A DNA stretch of 64,000 bases from JACVRW01 sp038323835 (GTDB lineage: Bacteria > Actinomycetota > Thermoleophilia > Solirubrobacterales > Thermoleophilaceae), in assembly GCA_038323835.1 (NCBI GenBank), contig JBBQHI010000002.1, positions 124,001-188,000 of the forward strand. The letters are read 5' to 3'. This document shows, piece after piece, positions 51,631-60,150 of the stretch; within the stretch, counting starts at the first letter, position 1; each line of letters begins with the position of its first letter. The notes below the pieces were generated by a model. It was given only the letters and a program-made list of their open reading frames with translations. It did not search any database and was not told the origin of the DNA. The position numbers and the translations under genes were made by a program.

Positions 51631-52329
51631 TCAGTACACGACGCCGCCGGCGAGCATCCGCGCCCCGTGTTCTCCGCGCGTGATCACGATGCGCTCGTAG
51701 TCGCCCGGCTTCGCGGCCGAGGTGAGCCTCACGCGCGCGCGCCCGGCGGCGTCCACCCGGAAGGTGCCTCCGCTGATCCACCTTCCCCTGTCCGGGATGC
51801 ACCAGAGCTGGTAGACGGGCTTCGAGCCGGAGGGCAGCCCCTTCACGGACAGGTCCAGGCGCGTGCCCTCGCGCACCGCACGCAGGTCGGCGTAGGCGGT
51901 GGCTCCGCCGCCGCGGAGATTCACGTGCCCGAATGCCTCCTCGCCCTCTGACGACGAGAGCGCCCCGGAGAGCACAAGCGCCACCGCGGCCACCGCCACC
52001 GCGGCGGCGCCGGCGAGGCCCAGCCGCAGGCGCCGGCCGGACCACCGCGGGCGGCGCGGCGCGGAGCGCGCCGCAGCGGACGGTGCGCGGCGCTCGCGGG
52101 CGAAGCGGTCGAGCACCGCCTCCTCGAGCGCGGCCGGGGGCGACTCGGGCTTCGCGTCGGCGGAACCCGCCAGGTCGAGCAGCGCCGGCAATCCGGCCAG
52201 CTCCTCGCGCTCCCGGCGGCAGTGCGGGCACGTCTCCAGGTGACGGGCCACGCGCTCGGCCTCGTGCGGCTCGAGCCGGCCCAGCACGTGGCCGCCCAGG
52301 AGCTCCCGGATCTCGGTGCACTCGCTCAC
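51631..52329 (-). CDS. Anti-sigma factor (zinc-finger ZAS, RskA-like C-terminus)
   Basis: 232 residues. The N-terminal domain has the ZAS His-x3-Cys-x2-Cys core (ARHLETCPHCRRE). One membrane helix (LGLAGAAAVAVAAVALVLSG) separates it from an external beta-rich domain of the anti-sigma-K type (YQLWCIPDRGRWISGGTF). Starts GTG or ATG overlapping the sigma stop (4 bp). It should hold the upstream-encoded sigma factor until an envelope signal arrives. Confidence 0.9.
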   Translation of the reverse strand: MSECTEIRELLGGHVLGRLEPHEAERVARHLETCPHCRREREELAGLPALLDLAGSADAKPESPPAALEEAVLDRFARERRAPSAAARSAPRRPRWSGRRLRLGLAGAAAVAVAAVALVLSGALSSSEGEEAFGHVNLRGGGATAYADLRAVREGTRLDLSVKGLPSGSKPVYQLWCIPDRGRWISGGTFRVDAAGRARVRLTSAAKPGDYERIVITRGEHGARMLAGGVVY

Positions 52330-52877
52330 GGCCCGACCTCCATCTCGTCCAGGATCAGCCTCAGATGCCGGAGGGCGTAGTAGGTGCGGCTCTTGACGGT
52401 GCCGAGCGGCAGCCCGAGCGCCTCGGCGATCTCCCTCAAGGTCAGGGCCTGGAAGTGAGCGAGGCGGAGCACCTCGCGGTGTTCCTGGCTGAGGCGGGCG
52501 AGCGATGCCGCCACCTGCCAGCGCAGGAGAGCGTCCTCGAGCGCGCGGTCGAGCCCGCCCAGCTCCTCCTCCGCCATGCCCGGCGCCGCCAGCGGCGGGC
52601 GGACGGCGGCTCGGCGGCGGAGGTCCACGATCCGGTTGCGAGCCAGCGCGTAGAGCCAGGTGCGGAAGCTCCCGCGCTCCTCGTCATAGCGCTCGGCGTT
52701 GCGCCAGACGCTGGTGAACGTGTCCTGCACGACCTCCTCGGCGAGCCCCCGGTCGTGCAGCGCGTTGAGCGCGAACCCGTAGAGCTCGCCGCCATAACGG
52801 CGGTACAGGGTCCGCAGACCGTCCCCGGTCGGATCGCTGGCGAGCCGACCGATCAGGCTGGCATCGCTCACCGCCAT
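52326..52877 (-). CDS. ECF sigma factor (RpoE/SigK-like)
   Basis: 183 residues. Region 2: LYRRYGGELYGFALNALHDR, AEEVVQDTFTSVWRNAERYD, FRTWLYALARNRIVDLRRR. Region 4: LSQEHREVLRLAHFQALTLR, EIAEALGLPLGTVKSRTYYA. Classic ECF-type without region 3. Operon: sigma, anti-sigma, and probably the cupredoxin. A possible self-recognised promoter (GAACC ... CGTATG) lies just upstream. Confidence 0.94.
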   Translation of the reverse strand: MAVSDASLIGRLASDPTGDGLRTLYRRYGGELYGFALNALHDRGLAEEVVQDTFTSVWRNAERYDEERGSFRTWLYALARNRIVDLRRRAAVRPPLAAPGMAEEELGGLDRALEDALLRWQVAASLARLSQEHREVLRLAHFQALTLREIAEALGLPLGTVKSRTYYALRHLRLILDEMEVGP

Positions 52878-52886
52878 TCAGCGTGA

Positions 52887-52913
52887 CATACGCACGTCAC
52901 GCGCAAACGGTTC
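52887..52913 (-). promoter_or_regulatory. Possible ECF-type promoter before the sigma gene
   Basis: GAACC at 52913-52909 and CGTATG at 52892-52887, 16 bp apart, on the minus strand. GAAC is the common -35 of ECF promoters. The start codon lies about 10 bp after the -10, so the leader would be very short. Found by eye only. Confidence 0.3.
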
Positions 52914-53031
52914 GACGCGACGCTGTTTTTCGTCCCGGGCCCGTTTGACAGACGCCGGAAAGCCGTCTAGGACTGGACGTGCACCCCGCCCCATCGCCCC
53001 CGGCGACCGGGTTCAGAAGGTCCCAACCCTC

Positions 53032-53484
53032 ATGCCCACTGCCATCCGACGAGCGACCGTCGCCGCGCTGACCCTTGCCCTACTCCTGCCCGCGGGCGCG
53101 TTTGGCAAGGCTCTCTTCCGCACGGGCAAGTACCGCGGTACCGACGGGGACCGCTACCTGAAGATCGCCTTCACCGCCGGGAGGTCGGACGCGCGCGAGC
53201 TCACGTTCTCGCTGAAGCGCATGCCCGACACCTGCAGCACCGGTGGGACGCTCAGCGGCTCGCAGGTGCCCTACGACATACCCGACCTTCCGATCGGGAA
53301 GAAGGGGCTGTTCAAGCTCAGCGCCGAGAGCAATGCGATGTACGTGCCAACCAAGGTCACGATCCGGGGGAAGCTGAGGGGACGCGCCGCGTCGGGGACC
53401 TTCCGGCTGACCTACGGGCCGCTGGACGACGGCACCACCTGTGACACCGGCAACGTGTCCTGGACGGCCAAGCACCGCTCCTAG
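53032..53484 (+). CDS. Small secreted protein, unknown
   Basis: 150 residues. Signal peptide with hydrophobic core VAALTLALLLPAGAFG, then a beta-rich domain with two Cys in TCSTGGTL and TTCDTGNVSW that could form disulfides. It has the pattern GTFRLTYG typical of Thermoleophilia secreted beta-sandwich proteins. No enzyme motif. Stop shares CTAG with the convergent HIRAN gene. Confidence 0.7.
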   Translation: MPTAIRRATVAALTLALLLPAGAFGKALFRTGKYRGTDGDRYLKIAFTAGRSDARELTFSLKRMPDTCSTGGTLSGSQVPYDIPDLPIGKKGLFKLSAESNAMYVPTKVTIRGKLRGRAASGTFRLTYGPLDDGTTCDTGNVSWTAKHRS

Positions 53485-53891
53485 CGGCCCGCCACTGAGC
53501 GCGCCTCCATCTCCGCCTCGGTGGGCCACGGCAACTGGAGGAACACGCCCAGGTTGGCCGTCTCGCTGTCCGGCCCGCGGCCGCCGATCACCGCCGCACA
53601 CGCGAGCACCTTCCCGCTCTCGCGCAGGATGTTCACGGCGGGGCGGTAGCGCACCGCGTCCTCGCGCGAGAGGTAGCCCACGAGGCGACCCCCGATCGTG
53701 ACCTGAATCGCGTTGGGATCGTGCGGATTGTCCGGCTCGGGCACGAGCGCTGCCGTGGCCTCATGCCGCGCGGCCTGGCCCACGTCGGCCCCGGCGATTT
53801 CCATGAGGGCGTCCTGGTAGTGGGACACGCCAACCACGCGCAGACGCGCATCGGCAAAACCCAGGCGGACCTCGGTGGGGTCGGCCGTCAT
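53481..53891 (-). CDS. HIRAN-domain protein
   Basis: 136 residues, almost entirely a HIRAN domain: LRVVGVSHYQDALMEIAG, ALVPEPDNPHDPNAIQVTIG, GRLVGYLSREDAVRYRP, then VLACAAVIGGRG and NLGVFLQL. HIRAN domains bind 3'-ends of DNA in HLTF/Rad5-like proteins; stand-alone bacterial forms are poorly known. I use ATG 53891, since the upstream extension looks non-coding. Confidence 0.85.
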   Translation of the reverse strand: MTADPTEVRLGFADARLRVVGVSHYQDALMEIAGADVGQAARHEATAALVPEPDNPHDPNAIQVTIGGRLVGYLSREDAVRYRPAVNILRESGKVLACAAVIGGRGPDSETANLGVFLQLPWPTEAEMEARSVAGR

Positions 53892-54172
53892 ATCGTCGAA
53901 CGCGTGCGGAACGGGTGCCCCTCGATGTGGCGCATCTTGACGCTCCAGCGGCCGCGCGTCACCTTGAACGATTGACGTAGAGCGTTCGCCCTCTACCTGG
54001 AAAGCCCGCAATTTGCGAACTTCTGGAGACGGTAACGGCGCACTTTGCGGCGAAGGCACGGTAAGAACCAGCGGCCGAGCCGGCCGCCCGCCGCGCCCGA
54101 CTCGGCTCTCCACGCCCGTCGAGCCATGGACGGCCCGGCACAGGCAGGAGCGTCCCTTCGCCCCGACCCACC

Positions 54173-55180
54173 ATGCCGCCCATGCGCAAACTTGCCGTCT
54201 GTCTCGTGCTGCCCCTGGCCCTGCTGGCTCTCACGTCCTGCCGGCCCTACTCCGGAGCGAGCCCGTTCAACCGGCCCGTGCCCGCGAACCCGAAGCTGGT
54301 GGCGAACTCCCAGGGGATCGTGGACCGGCTGCACGGGTGGGGGCCCGTTCAGCAGCTGCTGGCCGGCCAGGCCGATACCCCCGACGACTACTTCCACCCC
54401 GTGTACGCGGCGCGGCTCAGGGATCCCGTGTACACGGTCCACTGCCTGCGCTGGACGAGCTCGTGCGAGGTCGAGGGCCATCGGGTGCACATCCCTTCGG
54501 CGGCCCGTGCGGCGGGCGGGGCCGACGGGCACATGGCGGTGCTGCAGCCCGACGGCTGGGAGTACGATTTCTGGCAGGTGCGCGACAAGCCCCCGGCCGG
54601 CGGGACCCTGGTGGTCAGCCACGGCGGTCGTACGCGCACGAACGGGGACGGGCTCGGCTCTGACGCCACCGCCGCCGAATTCGGGCTCGCGGCGGGCATC
54701 GTGGGCGGCGCCGAGATGACCGTCGGGCGCATCGATCACGCGTTGTTCGTGAACGCTCGCTGCACCTCGGGGCGCTCGGTGTACCCGGCCGCTCCCGGAA
54801 CCACGGGCAGCGTGTGCTCCGACTCCGGCCAGTCGGATGCGAACGCGCCGCCGCTGGGCGCGCGACTGTGGCTCAGCCTCAGCGACGGCCAGATCGACGC
54901 CCTGCCGGTGCCTCCCTGGAAGAAGACGATCCTCCACGCGCTGCACCGCTACGGGGGGTACATCGGCGACACCACCGGCGGGCACGTCTCGTGGGGCATC
55001 CAGGCGGAGTCGGGATCGACGTTCACAAGCTTTGGCAGAGCGGATCCGTGGGTGAGCTTTGCCAAGCGCGCCGGAGTGGAGCGCTGGAATGGCCTCTACT
55101 ACTTCGACGTGGATGCGGGCGTGGATTGGACGCGATATCTGGAGGTCCTGGACCCATGCGTGGCCAAGGGGTCGTGCTGA
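54173..55180 (+). CDS. Secreted (possibly lipid-anchored) protein, unknown
   Basis: 335 residues. N-terminus MPPMRKLAVCLVLPLALLAL ends in TSC, a lipobox-like site (LTSC). The mature part has SPFNRPVPANPKLVANSQGI, a globular domain rich in Gly, Asp and His, an HGGRTRTNGDGLGSDATAAE stretch, and ends with two Cys (VLDPCVAKGSC). I do not recognise the family. The HxxxGxxGGDxTGG-like pattern (GGYIGDTTGGHVSWGIQAES) suggests an enzyme, possibly a glycosidase-like fold, but nothing decisive. The 5' gap 53892-54172 holds no gene that I can see. Confidence 0.7.
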   Translation: MPPMRKLAVCLVLPLALLALTSCRPYSGASPFNRPVPANPKLVANSQGIVDRLHGWGPVQQLLAGQADTPDDYFHPVYAARLRDPVYTVHCLRWTSSCEVEGHRVHIPSAARAAGGADGHMAVLQPDGWEYDFWQVRDKPPAGGTLVVSHGGRTRTNGDGLGSDATAAEFGLAAGIVGGAEMTVGRIDHALFVNARCTSGRSVYPAAPGTTGSVCSDSGQSDANAPPLGARLWLSLSDGQIDALPVPPWKKTILHALHRYGGYIGDTTGGHVSWGIQAESGSTFTSFGRADPWVSFAKRAGVERWNGLYYFDVDAGVDWTRYLEVLDPCVAKGSC

Positions 55181-55267
55181 TGGTCGTGCCGGGCCGGTAA
55201 CGGCTCCTTCACCCGCGTTTCACCGCGCGATCACATCCCGGGCAGGGGTCGTGCCGACACTGGGACC

Positions 55268-55450
55268 ATGGACGATCGAGGCAGGATGCTGTTCGTCGGG
55301 TTGGTCACGATCTACCTGCTCATGCACATCTTCGATGACGCCGCGAGTGCGTCGGAGATGGTCGTATACGGGTTGGCCGCAGGGTTTGGGCTGGAGTTCG
55401 TGATCGCGTCGTGGCCCACGTTGTGGGCACGTCCCGAGCGCCGGTATTAG
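55268..55450 (+). CDS. Small membrane protein, unknown
   Basis: 60 residues. MLFVGLVTIYLLMHIF and VVYGLAAGFGLEFVIASW form two helices, with an acidic loop (DDAASASE) between. No family recognised. It precedes the FA2H-like gene by 42 bp and may be co-transcribed. Confidence 0.5.
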   Translation: MDDRGRMLFVGLVTIYLLMHIFDDAASASEMVVYGLAAGFGLEFVIASWPTLWARPERRY

Positions 55451-55491
55451 AGCCCCTTAGGTTCATCCCCCGATTGCGCTACATTCGGGCT

Positions 55492-56118
55492 GTGGAAGCC
55501 CGTCGGTCAGAGCTCCTCAAGGCCTCGCCTCGGATGTTCGACTCGGCATTGCTGGACCGCCTCTCGCGCGTCCACCCCACGGTCCCGCTGTACATCTTCG
55601 TGCCGGCGATCGTCGTCCTTTTCACCATCGGCGCGCGCGAGCTCGCCACGCTCGGCTCCCTCGCCCTGGTGGCGGGCGGATACCTCTTCTGGACGCTCAC
55701 CGAATACTGGATGCACCGCATCTTGTTCCATTTCGAGCCCGAGGGCGGACTCGGCGCGCGGCTCCACTGGATCATCCACGGCGTCCACCACGACCATCCG
55801 AACGACCCCCTGCGCCTGGTCATGCCGCCGTCGGTGAGCGTGCCCCTGGCCCTGATCTTCTTCGGGCTGTTCCACGCGGTGCTCACGGCCCCCTCGGCCA
55901 ACGTGTTCGCCGCAGGGTTCCTGGCCGGCTACCTGGCGTACGACATGGTCCACTACCACGTGCACCATCACCGGCCGCGCACCCGGCTGGGGAAGCTCAT
56001 GCGCGAGCTGCACATGCGCCACCACTTCCAGGACGACACGCGCGGCTTCGGCGTAAGCGCGCCCTTCTGGGACCGCGCGTTCGGGACCTCTCAACGCCGC
56101 CCCGCCGCGCGCCGCTAG
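55492..56118 (+). CDS. Fatty acid hydroxylase superfamily (FA2H-like) membrane protein
   Basis: 208 residues. Hydrophobic helices with the di-iron His motifs of the sterol-desaturase/FA2H superfamily: YWMHRILFHFEP, LHWIIHGVHHDHPND, VHYHVHHHRP and LHMRHHFQDD. The bacterial members probably 2-hydroxylate fatty acids or lipids. It starts ARRSELLKASPRMFDS, a motif shared with bacterial FA2H-like proteins, supporting the GTG at 55492. Downstream lies a degenerate repeat then tRNA-Leu. Confidence 0.88.
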   Translation: MEARRSELLKASPRMFDSALLDRLSRVHPTVPLYIFVPAIVVLFTIGARELATLGSLALVAGGYLFWTLTEYWMHRILFHFEPEGGLGARLHWIIHGVHHDHPNDPLRLVMPPSVSVPLALIFFGLFHAVLTAPSANVFAAGFLAGYLAYDMVHYHVHHHRPRTRLGKLMRELHMRHHFQDDTRGFGVSAPFWDRAFGTSQRRPAARR

Positions 56119-56137
56119 GAGCCGCAGCACCACCGGC

Positions 56138-56180
56138 TAGGAGCGCAGCCTGATCGTTCGATCAGGCGAGCACCGCAGCC
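56138..56180 (-). repeat. Dispersed palindrome copy (reverse) before tRNA-Leu
   Basis: TAGGAGCGCAG, stem CCTGATC/GATCAGG with loop GTTC, then CGAGCACCGCAGCC. It lies between the convergent FA2H-like gene and tRNA-Leu. On the tRNA strand it follows the tRNA after only a few bases and an A-rich stretch, so it may double as its terminator. At 56117-56135 a shorter GGAGCCGCAGCACC looks like a copy that lost its stem. Confidence 0.85.
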
Positions 56181-56188
56181 AGGTTTTA

Positions 56189-56272
56189 TGCGGCTGAGAG
56201 GATTCGAACCTCCACATCCCGAAGGACACAGGCACCTGAAGCCTGCGCGTCTGCCAGTTCCGCCACAGCCGC
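56189..56272 (-). tRNA. tRNA-Leu (CAG)
   Basis: 84-nt gene with the long variable arm of tRNA-Leu. Acceptor GCGGCTG/CAGCCGC, anticodon stem CAGGC/GCCTG around TTCAGGT (anticodon CAG), variable arm TGTCCTTCGGGATG, T-arm GAGGTTCGAATCCTC, discriminator A at 56189. No encoded CCA. Confidence 0.95.
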
Positions 56273-56327
56273 GGGCGACTCGGAACCTTAGCCGCACCGG
56301 CCGGCCGCGGTCGGATAGCTTCGAGGA

Positions 56328-57500
56328 GTGAGCTACCCCGTGCCCTTCCGTGCCTACCAGGCGGAGATCTACCTGAGCGGCATGACCGGCCAGCGGCCGG
56401 AGCTGCCCTTCTCCCCCGAGGAGTGGGAGCGCCGGGCCCGCGACCTGCTCGAGCCCGAGCCCTACGCCTACGTGGTGGGCGGGGCGGGGAGCGGCGAGAC
56501 CATGCGGGCGAACCGCGCGGCATTCGACCGTCGCCGGATCGTGCCCCGGATGCTCCGCGACGTGGAGCGCCTCGACCTCTCCACCACTCTCTTCGGCACC
56601 GAGCTGCCCGCCCCGCTGCTGCTCGCGCCGGTCGGGATTCAGGGCATCCTCCACGAGCAGGCGGAGCTGGCCACGGGCCGGGCGGCGGCCGCGCTCGGCG
56701 TGCCGTTCACGCTCAGCACGGTGTCGTCCGTCCCGATGGAGGACGTGGCTGCCGCGATGGGCGACTCGCCGCGCTGGTTCCAGCTCTACTGGCCGCGCGA
56801 CCGCGCGCTCGCAGCCAGCCTCGTGAGCCGCGCCGAGCGAGCGGGCTACGGAGCGGTGGTGGTCACGCTCGACACGTCGATGAAGGCCTGGGCGCCGCTC
56901 GACCTCGCCGGCGCCTACCTTCCGCAGCTTCAGGGTCTCGGGATCGCCAACTACGTCTCGGATCCCGTCTTCCGGGCCGCGCTGGCCCAGCCGCCCGAGG
57001 ACGACATGCCGGCGGCCATCGGCCACTTTGCCATCAACTTCGTGAACCCCACGCTCACGTGGGAAGACCTCGCGTTCCTTCGCGAGCACACTTCGCTGCC
57101 GGTCGTGCTCAAGGGCATCCTCCATCCCGACGACGCGCGCCGCGCGCTGGACGCGGGCGCGGACGGGCTCGTGGTGTCCAATCACGGAGGCCGCCAGGTG
57201 GACGGCGCGCTGGCCTCGCTCGACGCCCTTCCCGAGGTGGTGGCGGCACTGCCGGACGACTTCCCCGTGCTGCTCGACAGCGGCGTGCGCGGTGGCGCGG
57301 ACGCCGTGAAGGCACTGGCGCTCGGGGCGCGCGCGGTGATGCTCGGCCGGCCCTATCCGTGGGCGCTCGCCGTGGCCGGCGAGGAGGGCGTGCGCCACCT
57401 GCTCCGGTGCGTCCTGGCCGAGCTGGACCTGACCCTCGGGCTCAGCGGCCACCGGTCCCCGGCGGAGCTCGATCCCTCCGCGCTCCGCGACGCCGGCTGA
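56328..57500 (+). CDS. FMN-dependent alpha-hydroxy-acid oxidase (lactate 2-monooxygenase-like)
   Basis: 390 residues, TIM-barrel flavoenzyme. N-terminal PFRAYQAEIYLSGMTGQRPE is typical of lactate 2-monooxygenase. FMN and substrate sites: PLLLAPVGIQGILHEQAEL, FQLYWPRDR, VVTLDTSMKAWAPLDL, VVLKGILHPDDARRAL (Lys), VVSNHGGRQVDGAL (catalytic His, Arg) and VLLDSGVRGGADAVKALALG. GTG start 56328. Lactate 2-monooxygenase makes acetate and CO2 from lactate. Confidence 0.9.
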   Translation: MSYPVPFRAYQAEIYLSGMTGQRPELPFSPEEWERRARDLLEPEPYAYVVGGAGSGETMRANRAAFDRRRIVPRMLRDVERLDLSTTLFGTELPAPLLLAPVGIQGILHEQAELATGRAAAALGVPFTLSTVSSVPMEDVAAAMGDSPRWFQLYWPRDRALAASLVSRAERAGYGAVVVTLDTSMKAWAPLDLAGAYLPQLQGLGIANYVSDPVFRAALAQPPEDDMPAAIGHFAINFVNPTLTWEDLAFLREHTSLPVVLKGILHPDDARRALDAGADGLVVSNHGGRQVDGALASLDALPEVVAALPDDFPVLLDSGVRGGADAVKALALGARAVMLGRPYPWALAVAGEEGVRHLLRCVLAELDLTLGLSGHRSPAELDPSALRDAG

Positions 57501-57571
57501 GCGGACGAGGACGGCCACTCCGGCTGAATAGAGTGGAAGCCTGCCTCTGAAAACACGGCGAAAGGATCGAA

Positions 57572-58177
<606 letters not shown>

Positions 58178-58213
58178 GCTCCCGCGTGCGGGCGGGCGCC
58201 GCGGCGCCCGCCC

Positions 58214-58275
58214 GCCGGACCATGCCCGGGAGGAGCGCAGCCCGATCCTTGATCGGGCGAGCACCGGACCATGCC
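58214..58275 (-). repeat. Dispersed palindrome copy (reverse) plus a partial end
   Basis: Full copy 58228-58275: GGGAGGAGCGCAG, stem CCCGATC/GATCGGG around CTT, CGAGCACCGGACCATGCC. Just upstream (58214-58226) CGCCGGACCATGC repeats the right end only, as if an adjacent tandem copy had been lost. It lies between sodA and the Fur-family gene. Confidence 0.9.
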
Positions 58276-58286
58276 ATCCTTTCTCC

Positions 58287-58736
58287 GTGACCGCGACCTC
58301 CGCCGATTGGGTCGAGCACGCCCACGAGATACTCGGGCGCGACGGCTACCGCGCCAGCGCCGCCCGTGGCGCCGTGGTGGGCGCGCTCGCCGATCTCCGC
58401 TGCAGCGTCACCGCCAAGGGGATCGCGGACCACCTCTCGGCCCGGGGCCAGGACGTGGGGCAGGCGAGCATCTACCGCGCCCTCGAGCTGCTCGAGCGAC
58501 TGGGGCTCGCCCGCCGCGTGGACGCCGGCGAGGGCGTGGCCCGCTACGAGCCTGTGGACCCCCACGGCGACCATCACCACCACCTGGTGTGTGACCGATG
58601 CGGCCAGGTGGCCGCCTTCGAGGACCGCGATCTGGAGCGGGTGATCGCCCGGCTTGCGGACAGGGTCGACTTCTCCGTCGATGCTCACGACGTGACCCTG
58701 CGCGGGGCCTGCCCCGCCTGCCGAAGCGCCCGCTAG
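58287..58736 (+). CDS. Fur-family metalloregulator
   Basis: 149 residues. Winged-helix N-terminal half (GYRASAARGAVVGALADLRC, SVTAKGIADHLSARGQDVGQ, ASIYRALELLERLGLARRVD), then the metal-binding half with PHGDHHHHLVCDRCGQV and a second CxxC (GACPACRSAR). The two CxxC pairs are the structural zinc site; the His cluster is the sensing site. It could be Fur, Zur or PerR; adjacency to sodA is suggestive only. GTG start 58287. Confidence 0.92.
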   Translation: MTATSADWVEHAHEILGRDGYRASAARGAVVGALADLRCSVTAKGIADHLSARGQDVGQASIYRALELLERLGLARRVDAGEGVARYEPVDPHGDHHHHLVCDRCGQVAAFEDRDLERVIARLADRVDFSVDAHDVTLRGACPACRSAR

Positions 58737-58748
58737 CCCAGCCGGACG

Positions 58749-59477
58749 ATGGACCGCTTCTTCGACGACATCGGGCGTGCGTACGACCGCGGCATCCAGG
58801 CCCCGGGCAAGGAGCTCCACTTCCTCGTGCTGGTGGCCTTCGCGCTCTCGTTCGGCTTCATCCGCACGAGCGCCCACATGATCAAGGCGCAGGTGAGCTG
58901 GTGGCCGGGCAATGTGGAGACCAAGGGCGGCACTCACATCCACCATCTGGTGTGGGGCATCCTGCTGGTGCTCTCCATGGGCTACCTCGGCATCACCGTA
59001 GACGCCGGGAGCCCCTGGATCGAGCTGGTGGCGATCGCCTTCGGCATCGGGATGGGCCTGACCCTGGACGAGTTCGCGCTCTGGCTGAACCTCGAGGACG
59101 TGTACTGGTCGGAGAAGGGCCGTCAGTCGATCGATGCCGTGATCGTCACCTCATGCCTCCTAGCCATCGGGCTGCTCGGACTTCAGTTCTGGATCGACGT
59201 GTACGAGGCGCTGCTGATCCTGCTCGGCGTGGGCGGGGAGTCGCTAGAGGCCGGCGAGACGGAGCTGGTGCTTATTCCGCTCCAGGCCGCCGGGGTCGCG
59301 CTGGCGCTGGTGTGCTTCATGAAGGGCAAGCGCCTCGCCGGAATCGTCGGCCTGTTCGTACCGCTCGTGGGTCTGGTGGGAGCGCTGCGCCTGGGCCGCC
59401 CGGAGTCCCCCTGGGGACGCCGTTACGAGGCGGCCAAGCGCAACAGGGCGCGCGCCCGCTTCGCGGTCGAGGGGTAG
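58749..59477 (+). CDS. Integral membrane protein of a common actinobacterial family, unknown
   Basis: 242 residues with about six helices. Conserved-looking GGTHIHHLVWGILLVLSMGY and GLTLDEFALWLNLEDVYWSE. The His-His motif in a membrane context and the Asp/Glu/Trp motif may bind a metal or lipid; function unknown. It starts ATG 58749, 10 bp after the Fur-family stop, so the two may be an operon. Confidence 0.82.
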   Translation: MDRFFDDIGRAYDRGIQAPGKELHFLVLVAFALSFGFIRTSAHMIKAQVSWWPGNVETKGGTHIHHLVWGILLVLSMGYLGITVDAGSPWIELVAIAFGIGMGLTLDEFALWLNLEDVYWSEKGRQSIDAVIVTSCLLAIGLLGLQFWIDVYEALLILLGVGGESLEAGETELVLIPLQAAGVALALVCFMKGKRLAGIVGLFVPLVGLVGALRLGRPESPWGRRYEAAKRNRARARFAVEG

Positions 59478-59479
59478 GC

Positions 59480-59551
59480 ATGGTCCGGTGCTCGCCCGAT
59501 GACATCAGGCTGCGGTGCTCGCCCGATCAGCCATCGGGCTGCGCTCCTCCC
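59480..59551 (+). repeat. Two fused copies of the dispersed palindrome (forward)
   Basis: First unit: CATGGTCCGGTGCTCG, CCCGAT with CATCAGG (one mismatch), then CTGCG. At that TGCG it runs directly into the second unit: GTGCTCG, CCCGATcagccATCGGG, CTGCGCTCCTCCC. The first copy's right flank and the second copy's left flank are merged at the shared TGCG, as if recombined. It lies between the convergent ends of the membrane-protein gene and the phosphatase gene. Confidence 0.9.
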
Positions 59552-60150
59552 TAGGCCGCGGATGTGCCCGGGGGCATGTTCCAGCGCCGGAGCACGGCCA
59601 GGTCGCGCTCCCAGCCGAGCGCCGAGACGGTGGCGGTGGCCAGCGCGAGCAGCCCGCCGCCGGACGCCTCCAGGCCGATCCAGCGGGCGGCCAGCACGCG
59701 CAGCACATGCCCGTGCGCGAACAGGGCCACGTGGCCACTGGCGTCGCGCAGATCGGCCAGCAGGGAGTCGGCCCGCCGGCCGACGTCATCCGGCCCCTCG
59801 CCACCCGGGCAGCCGTCGCGCCAGAGGTACCAGTCCGGCCGCCGCTGTCTGATCTCCGGAGTGGTGAGACCCTCGTACTCGCCGTAGTCCCACTCGAGCA
59901 GCTCGTCCCGCGGCTCGGCGCGACCGCTGAGTCCCGCGAGCCGGCAGGTGTCCACCGCCCGGCTCAACGGGCTGGTGAGCACACGCGTGAACTCCATCCC
60001 CTCCAGCGAGCGGGCCAGGAGCTCGGCCTGCCGGCGGCCCTCCTCAGTGAGGGGAACGTCGGTGCGGCCCGTGTGACGCCCGTCGCGGCTCCACTCGGTC
60101 TCGCCGTGGCGCGCGAGAACGAGCTCGAGGGGTGCCGGGCCGGCGCTCAC
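59551..60150 (-). CDS. Histidine phosphatase superfamily protein (PGM-like)
   Basis: About 199 residues. Catalytic RHGETEW (nucleophile His), then TEEGRRQAELLARSLEGM, VLTSPLSRAVDTCRLAG (Arg), EWDYGEYEGLTTPEIRQRRP and LFAHGHVLRVLAARW (second His). Could be a phosphoglycerate mutase-like or broad phosphatase. The GTG at 60150 overlaps the upstream gene's stop as GTGA. Its stop is in the repeat element. Confidence 0.92.
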   Translation of the reverse strand: MSAGPAPLELVLARHGETEWSRDGRHTGRTDVPLTEEGRRQAELLARSLEGMEFTRVLTSPLSRAVDTCRLAGLSGRAEPRDELLEWDYGEYEGLTTPEIRQRRPDWYLWRDGCPGGEGPDDVGRRADSLLADLRDASGHVALFAHGHVLRVLAARWIGLEASGGGLLALATATVSALGWERDLAVLRRWNMPPGTSAA

